The notes below the pieces were generated by a model. That model was not told where the DNA came from. It did not search any database and saw only the letters and a list, made by a program, of their open reading frames with translations. The position numbers and the translations under genes were made by a program. From Pseudomonas campi (GTDB lineage Bacteria > Pseudomonadota > Gammaproteobacteria > Pseudomonadales > Pseudomonadaceae), in contig NZ_CP053697.2 of the NCBI RefSeq assembly GCF_013200955.2, positions 3,658,001 to 3,722,000 on the forward strand: 64,000 nt of DNA. Reading direction: 5' to 3'. Shown piece by piece: positions 54,244 to 64,000 of the stretch (position 1 is its first letter; each line of letters opens with the position of its first letter).

Positions 54244-54699
54244 TCAGCGCGGCGCGGCCGTGCGGAACAGCTTGGAGCCGCAGGAAACGCAGGGCAATAC
54301 GCCCTCGCCGCGCTGCCATTCGGCCGCATTGCCGCACAGCGCACAGCACAGCTGCTGGCGGCGTTTGAGCAGTGGTTTGACCTTGGCCTGGGCTTTCAAG
54401 ACCGTCTTGCTGGCACCCGGTGGCCGCACCGCCTTGCTGGCTTTCGCCGGCGGCATCTGCTCGATCAGCGCCAATTCTTCGGCCGCCGCATGCCAGCCAC
54501 GCAGCCAGTTGAGGTCACGATCCAGATACGCGCGGATCAACTCCAGCTCGGCAGGCGTCAGACCACGCAACTCCAGCTCGGAAGGCGGCGCATCACGCAG
54601 GCGGCCCGCGGTGTCGGCCTCATCCAGAGCCAGCGCAAGCCGTTGCAGCAAGCGCTCGTAAAGCCCTCCTCCCGCCTCAGCCCGCCGCATCTCTGCCAT
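54244..54699 (-). CDS. YbeL-like zinc-ribbon protein (DUF1451)
   Basis: A 151-residue protein with a helical N-terminal half (ERLLQRLALALDEADTAGRL...) and a C-terminal zinc ribbon with CCALCGN and PCVSCGS. This layout resembles E. coli YbeL (DUF1451), which is encoded beside leuS as here, so the neighbourhood supports the guess. AGAGG sits 6 bases before the ATG. Function unknown. Divergent from leuS. Confidence 0.78.
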   Translation of the reverse strand: MAEMRRAEAGGGLYERLLQRLALALDEADTAGRLRDAPPSELELRGLTPAELELIRAYLDRDLNWLRGWHAAAEELALIEQMPPAKASKAVRPPGASKTVLKAQAKVKPLLKRRQQLCCALCGNAAEWQRGEGVLPCVSCGSKLFRTAAPR

Positions 54700-54722
54700 C
54701 CATCACCTCTGCCGGGCGCTAG

Positions 54723-57503
<2,781 letters not shown>

Positions 57504-57527
57504 AAACGGTTGCCAACTGATTAAGCT

Positions 57528-57551
57528 CGGCGCCATGCCTGCATGGCGCCG
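57528..57551. promoter_or_regulatory. Perfect hairpin in the leuS-lptE gap
   Basis: CGGCGCCATG, CCTG loop, CATGGCGCCG: a perfect 10-bp stem. No T-run follows, so it is not a classical terminator; it may be an mRNA stability or processing element. Confidence 0.6.
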
Positions 57552-57576
57552 TGACTCTCCAAGGGGATAGAAGAGA

Positions 57577-58188
57577 ATGATGAAACGGAATCTGATGGTA
57601 ATCGGCCTGGCTGTTCTGCTTAGCGCCTGCGGCTTCCAGCTGCGTGGCACCGGTAGCGCCGACTTCGCCCTCAAGGAAATCGACCTGCAGGCGCGCAACG
57701 CCTATGGCGACACGGTCAAGCAAGTGCGCCAGGTGCTCGACAACAGCGGCGTCAAGGTGCACACCGGCGCGCCTTACAAGCTGAGCCTGGCCAACGAAAA
57801 AGAAACCCAGCGCACCGCCAGCTACACCGGCAACGCGCGCAGCGCCGAGTACGAGCTGACCACCACGCTCGACTACGAGATCCGTGGCCAGAAGGACCTG
57901 CTGCTGCTCAGCGACCAGCTGGAAGTGCAGAGCACTTTCGTGCATGACGAGAACAACCTGATCGGCTCCGACCAGGAATCCGCCCAGCTGCGCCAGGAAA
58001 TGCGCCGCGAACTGGTACAGCAGATGGTCCTGCGCCTGCAGCTGGTCACCCCGGCCCGGCTTGAGCAACTGCAGCAGGAAGCCGAAGCCAAGGCCCAGGC
58101 CGAAGCGGAAGCCGCCGCCGCAGCGCGCCGCGCGGAGCAGGAGTCGGCACCGCTGCAGTCGCCGATCCAGCTGCCGATCAGCCAGTAA
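57577..58188 (+). CDS. lptE: LPS-assembly lipoprotein LptE
   Basis: Outer-membrane lipoprotein that plugs LptD and helps insert LPS. It has 203 residues with lipobox LSAC (lipidated Cys18). [11 protein letters not shown] at the N-terminus, [23 protein letters not shown] and a C-terminal alanine/glutamate-rich helix fit the family. The long Glu/Ala tail (from about 165) is typical of Pseudomonas LptE. Confidence 0.93.
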   Translation: MMKRNLMVIGLAVLLSACGFQLRGTGSADFALKEIDLQARNAYGDTVKQVRQVLDNSGVKVHTGAPYKLSLANEKETQRTASYTGNARSAEYELTTTLDYEIRGQKDLLLLSDQLEVQSTFVHDENNLIGSDQESAQLRQEMRRELVQQMVLRLQLVTPARLEQLQQEAEAKAQAEAEAAAAARRAEQESAPLQSPIQLPISQ

Positions 58189-58196
58189 GCAGACAA

Positions 58197-58218
58197 GGGC
58201 CGGGTAACCGGCCCTTTT
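58197..58218 (+). terminator. Terminator between lptE and holA
   Basis: GGGCCGG (58197-58203), GTAA loop, CCGGCCC (58208-58214), TTTT. It could attenuate transcription into holA. Confidence 0.65.
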
Positions 58219-58226
58219 CGCAAGTG

Positions 58227-58264
58227 ATGAAGTTCGATCCGCGATGAAACTGGGCTTTCGATGA
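58227..58264 (+). promoter_or_regulatory. Two chained six-codon mini-ORFs leading into holA
   Basis: ATG AAG TTC GAT CCG CGA TGA (58227-58247) is followed by ATG AAA CTG GGC TTT CGA TGA (58244-58264), and holA begins at 58261. Each ATG overlaps the previous TGA as ATGA, and each start is 17 bases after the last, so three coupled starts (MKFDPR, MKLGFR, holA MKLNSAQ) arise from an imperfect 17-bp tandem repeat. Whether they are translated is unknown. Confidence 0.35.
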
Positions 58265-59295
58265 AACTGAATAGCGCCCAACTCGGCAAACACCTGCAAG
58301 GCAGCCTCGCCCCGGTCTACGTGATCAGTGGTGACGAACCGCTGCTGTGCCAGGAAGCCGCCGACGCCATTCGCGCCGCCACCCGCGCCCAGGGTTTCAG
58401 CGAGCGCGAGGTGTTCCATGCCGAAGCCAACTTCGACTGGGGCCTGCTCTACGAAGCCGGTGCCAGCATGTCGCTGTTCGCCGAGAAGCGCGTGATCGAG
58501 CTGCGCATCGCCAACGGCAAGCCCGGCGACAAGGGCACCGCGGCAATCCTCGAATACCTCGGCCGCCCGCCGGAAGACACCCTGCTGCTGATCAGCCTGC
58601 CCAAGCTCGACGGCAGCACGCAGAAGACCAAGTGGGCCAAGGCACTGATCGAAGGGCCCAACAGCCAGTTCCTGCAGATCTGGCCGGTGGAAGCCAGCCA
58701 GTTGCCGCAGTGGATTCGCCAGCGCCTGGCGCAAAGCGGCATGAGCGCCAGCCAGGAAGCCCTGGAGCTGATCGCCGCCCGCGTGGAAGGCAACCTGCTG
58801 GCCGCCGCACAGGAAATCGAGAAGCTCAAACTGCTCGCCGATGGCAACCAGATCGACGCCAGCACCGTGCAGGCGGCGGTGGCCGACAGCGCCCGCTATG
58901 ACGTGTTCGGTCTGATCGAAGCGGTGCTTGGCGGCGACGCCACACACGCCCTGCGCATGCTCGAAGGGCTGCGTGGCGAAGGCCAGGAAGCGCTGTTCAT
59001 CCTGGTCATGCTGGCCCGCGAACTGCGCCAGCTGGCCGGCCTGGCCCAGCAGATCAGCCAAGGCGTGCCCCAGGACAAAGCCTTCGCATCTGCCCGCCCG
59101 CCAATCTGGGACAAGCGCCGGCCGCTGGTCAGCAAAGCCCTGCAACGCCACTCTGCCGCACGCTGGAACCAGCTGCTGATCGACGCCCAGCGCATCGACG
59201 CCCAGGTCAAGGGCCAAGCCCCTGGAGACGCCTGGAGCAGCCTGGGCCGCCTGGTGCTGCTGATGGCCGGCCAGCGCCTGCCGCTCAGCGAGTAA
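58261..59295 (+). CDS. holA: DNA polymerase III subunit delta
   Basis: Clamp-loader delta subunit that opens the beta sliding clamp. It has 344 residues, with a P-loop-like degenerate domain I (VISGDEPLLCQEAADAIR), the beta-interacting helices and the C-terminal domain with LIDAQRIDAQVKGQ. The start is set by ATGA coupling to the preceding mini-ORF; no strong ribosome site is present. In PAO1 it follows lptE, as here. Confidence 0.94.
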   Translation: MKLNSAQLGKHLQGSLAPVYVISGDEPLLCQEAADAIRAATRAQGFSEREVFHAEANFDWGLLYEAGASMSLFAEKRVIELRIANGKPGDKGTAAILEYLGRPPEDTLLLISLPKLDGSTQKTKWAKALIEGPNSQFLQIWPVEASQLPQWIRQRLAQSGMSASQEALELIAARVEGNLLAAAQEIEKLKLLADGNQIDASTVQAAVADSARYDVFGLIEAVLGGDATHALRMLEGLRGEGQEALFILVMLARELRQLAGLAQQISQGVPQDKAFASARPPIWDKRRPLVSKALQRHSAARWNQLLIDAQRIDAQVKGQAPGDAWSSLGRLVLLMAGQRLPLSE

Positions 59296-59429
59296 CGCCT
59301 AGCCCTGCTGGCGGCAACCCTTTTGTCGCCCCCCCATCCTGCCGATAGCCAAACCGAGCAGGAGACCTCGTCTACATAGAAAACCGCTGCAACCTCAATA
59401 GGCGATTGACTGAAAATCGTCGTTTGGCG

Positions 59430-59445
59430 GAATTGCTAGCAATTC
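59430..59445. promoter_or_regulatory. Perfect 16-bp palindrome in the type I secretion promoter region
   Basis: GAATTGCTAGCAATTC, a perfect palindrome 158 bases before the ABC transporter start, in a low-GC stretch for this genome. Possible operator of a dimeric regulator. Confidence 0.45.
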
Positions 59446-59499
59446 TCCGCACAGCATCTTGATCTCCCCCATGGGGTGATGGTTAATTGCCAGCACTTG

Positions 59500-59546
59500 A
59501 GGCAAGGGAATGCCTGTCGTTGCACGTCCCAATACATCCCTTGCCT
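59500..59546. promoter_or_regulatory. 10-bp inverted repeat upstream of the type I secretion operon
   Basis: AGGCAAGGGA (59500-59509) and TCCCTTGCCT (59537-59546), perfectly complementary, 27-base loop. Lies 57 bases before the ABC transporter start; could be an mRNA leader hairpin or operator. The rest of 59296-59602 shows nothing else I can name. Confidence 0.45.
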
Positions 59547-59602
59547 GCTGCCCTTTTCTGGGCATCAATCGGCGCTAGTGGACGTGCATAAAGGGAAGTT
59601 GA

Positions 59603-61749
<2,147 letters not shown>

Positions 61750-61753
<4 letters not shown>

Positions 61754-63165
61754 GCGCCAAACGTGATCTGCTCAACCGCTACCGCAGCGCCTGGCGCCAC
61801 TCCTGGCGACAGCGCCAGAGCATGGATGCGCCACCACGGCTGAACCATGAAGTGCAGTTTCTCCCCGCCGCCCTGGCCCTGCAGGAACAACCGGTGCACC
61901 CCGCGCCACGCTACATCCAGTGGACCATCATGGGCTTCGCTGCTTTGGCCTTGCTCTGGGCCTGCCTCGGCGAGATCGACGTGGTCGCCACCGCCTCCGG
62001 CAAGATCGTGCCCAACGGCAAGACCAAGATCATCCAGCCCAGCGAAGTGGCCGTGGTCAAAGCCATCCACGTCTATGACGGCCAGCAGGTCAAGGCGGGC
62101 GAACTGCTGGTCGAACTGGATGCGCAGATCACCGGCGCCGATGTCGAACGCCTGAAGAACGACCTGCTCGCTGCGCAGGTCGACGGCGCCCGCGCCCGCG
62201 CCTTGCTCGACGCCATCCAGCACAACCGCGCCCCGTCCTCGCTGATCGAGCAGATTCCCCAGGCCACAGCGGAACAACAGCAAGCCGCACAGACCTGGCT
62301 GCACGGCCAGTACCTGGAACTGCACAGCACCCTCGAACAGAGCGATGCCGAGATCGAGCAACGGCTGGCGGAGATCCAGGCGGCGCAGGCCTGGGTCAGC
62401 ACGCTGCAAGAGTCCCTGCCAATCACCCGGCAACTGGTCGCCGACTACAAGCGTCTGCTGGACAAAGCCATCGTCGGCAAGCACGCCTACCTGGAAAAGG
62501 AGCAACTGCGCCTGGACCAAGAGCGCGAGCTGGCCATGCAGCAGGCCAAGGTGCTGGAACTGAAAGCCGCCAAGCTGGAGGCCGAAAGCCGTCGGCAGAG
62601 CGTGTTGGCCCAGACCCGGCGGGCCATGCTCGATCTGCAACACGAGTCGGAACAACGCGCCGCCGCCCTGGCCCAGGAGCTGAAAAAGGCCGAGCAGCGC
62701 AACCGCCTGATGCAGCTCACCGCCCCGGTCGCCGGCACCGTGCAGCAGCTGGCCATTCACACCAACGGCGGGGTGGTCACCGAGGCTCAGCCGCTGATGG
62801 TCATCGTGCCCACGGGCCAGCCGGTGGAAGTGGAGGCCATGCTGGAGAACAAAGACATCGGCTTCGTCCGCCCCGGCCAGGAAGTGGAGATCAAGGTCGA
62901 GACCTTCACCTTCACCAAGTACGGCGTGGTGCACGGCACCGTGATCAGCATCTCCAACGATGCCATCGAGGACGAGAAACTCGGCCTGGTGTACAGCGCG
63001 CGCATCCAGCTCAAGGAAAACAGCATCCAGGTCGGTGAAAACCGCATCGAACTGTCGCCGGGCATGGCGGTGCGCGCGGAAGTGAAGACGAATAAACGCA
63101 AGGTGATCGACTACTTCCTGAGCCCGCTCAAGGAGTACCAGGACGAGAGCCTGTCGGAAAGATAA
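61750..63165 (+). CDS. HlyD-family membrane-fusion protein of the type I system
   Basis: A 471-residue adaptor joining the ABC exporter to an outer-membrane TolC channel. One N-terminal membrane helix ([20 protein letters not shown], about 54-73) is followed by a lipoyl/HlyD part ([19 protein letters not shown]), a long coiled coil (about 115-320) and a C-terminal beta barrel with [19 protein letters not shown]. The start overlaps the exporter stop (ATGA). Followed 22 bases later by the RTX gene, with an AAGGAGAAG site. Confidence 0.94.
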
Positions 63166-63186
63166 TAAGAGCCAAGGAGAAGAGCG

Positions 63187-64000
63187 ATGTCATACGTAGA
63201 GACAGTTCAGGGCAGTGCAGACAGTGACAACTACCAGTTCAACCTGGGCGATGGCGAACTGGTCATCGATGAGGTGAGCAACAATCCCGGCGCAGAAGAT
63301 GTCCTGCGCTTCGGCGAGGGTATCTTGCCTTGGGAGTTGGAAGTGCGGCGGCAGGGGCTTGATCTGCATCTTGTGCATATCAATGGCACCGACAGCGTGG
63401 TGGTTCGCAACTGGTTTAGCAGCACTGACGCATCGGCGACTTTCTCTACCGATAGCACGCTGGAACGCATCGAGTTTTTTGATGGCTGGCTCTGGACACC
63501 GTCCGACATTGCGCTATTGGGCGTGACTAGCCGGGGAAGCGAGGCCGCCGACAGGCTTTCAGGCTGGTCGGGCAACGACCATATGTTTGGTGAAGGCGGC
63601 AATGATGTGCTGGATGCCGGCGCAGGCAGCAACCGTTTGTACGGTGGCGCCGGCAATGACGTATTGAAGGTCAGCGCAACGGCGACCTACAACTCGCTGG
63701 AGGGCGGAACCGGCAACGACACCCTCATCGGCAGCCACAACAGCGACACCTATGTGTTCAACCTGGGCGACGGCGTCGATGTGATCAAGGAGCTCGGCAG
63801 CAACACCGACGCAGTGGATACGCTGTTTCTCGGCCCAGATATTACCCCCGGGGATATCGAGCTGCGCAAGGTGGGGCAGAATCTGGAAATCGTCCACCAC
63901 AATGGCGCGGACAAGGTCGTAGTGAGCAACTGGTTCAGCAGCACCGGCTCTGCCGCTGCCTTCTCCACCACCAGCACCCTGGAGCGGATCATGTTCGCTA
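63187..64000 (+). CDS. RTX / haemolysin-type calcium-binding protein, 5' part
   Basis: Open frame from the ATG at 63187 to the window edge (271 complete codons plus one base); the C-terminus is outside. It contains five RTX-like nonapeptides (for example GEGGNDVLD, GGAGNDVLK and GGTGNDTLI) between two HCBP-related modules. The modules carry YQFNLGDG (residues 16-23) and YVFNLGDG (189-196), each followed by a copy of VVxNWFSST, so the unit repeats at about 173 residues. It is most likely a secreted adhesin or enzyme exported by the type I system just upstream. No signal peptide is present, as expected for type I substrates. Confidence 0.88.
   Translation, partial: MSYVETVQGSADSDNYQFNLGDGELVIDEVSNNPGAEDVLRFGEGILPWELEVRRQGLDLHLVHINGTDSVVVRNWFSSTDASATFSTDSTLERIEFFDGWLWTPSDIALLGVTSRGSEAADRLSGWSGNDHMFGEGGNDVLDAGAGSNRLYGGAGNDVLKVSATATYNSLEGGTGNDTLIGSHNSDTYVFNLGDGVDVIKELGSNTDAVDTLFLGPDITPGDIELRKVGQNLEIVHHNGADKVVVSNWFSSTGSAAAFSTTSTLERIMFA

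Overview
The window is chromosomal DNA of a high-GC gammaproteobacterium, almost certainly a Pseudomonas. The evidence is gene content and order that I recognise from P. aeruginosa: morA-glyA, cobW/ybdD/cstA, mapZ-radA-mscL, and ladS-thiD-thiE-hemL-miaB-phoH-ybeY-corC-lnt-leuS-lptE-holA. Intergenic DNA carries dense Pseudomonas-type REP palindromes. The synteny statements come from memory of the PAO1 map (about PA4595-PA4616 and PA3974-PA3989), not from a search. Two conserved blocks are joined here, with accessory cargo between and after them.

Region 1 (1-19 kb): the end of an arginine deiminase operon (arcC), a YiiX-type hydrolase, ettA, the c-di-GMP enzyme morA, glyA, a COG0523 metallochaperone GTPase, ybdD and cstA, the PilZ protein mapZ, radA, a GNAT, two divergent YdcH-like small proteins, a stand-alone EAL phosphodiesterase, mscL and a ferredoxin-NADP reductase. 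morA, mapZ and the EAL gene make this stretch rich in c-di-GMP functions.

Region 2 (19-37 kb): rlmG; a TRAP transporter (minus strand) divergent from a glutamine synthetase-like / aldehyde dehydrogenase / iron alcohol dehydrogenase operon, which looks like gamma-glutamylation catabolism of an amine or amino alcohol; cioAB plus a 40-residue DUF2474 protein behind a perfect ANR/FNR box; rluE; an Ahr-type alcohol dehydrogenase; a YjaB-like GNAT; amn; two unrecognised genes; and a lone cbiM under a cobalamin riboswitch.

Region 3 (37-59 kb): aidB with a TetR regulator and twin operator palindromes, then ladS, thiDE, hemL, small conserved genes, miaB, ybeZ, ybeY, corC, lnt, a DUF218 protein, a YbeL-like protein, leuS, lptE and holA. 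Region 4 (59-64 kb): a type I secretion ABC transporter with a degenerate C39 domain, its HlyD partner, and the start of an RTX protein that runs off the window.

Unusual structure: short transposon-like elements whose ends coincide with stop codons of three genes; a two-step chain of six-codon mini-ORFs coupled by ATGA overlaps leading into holA; a 12-codon leader ORF coupled to the DUF gene after hemL; and many REP-like palindromes, one supplying the radA stop codon. No tRNA, rRNA, CRISPR array or full insertion sequence was seen.
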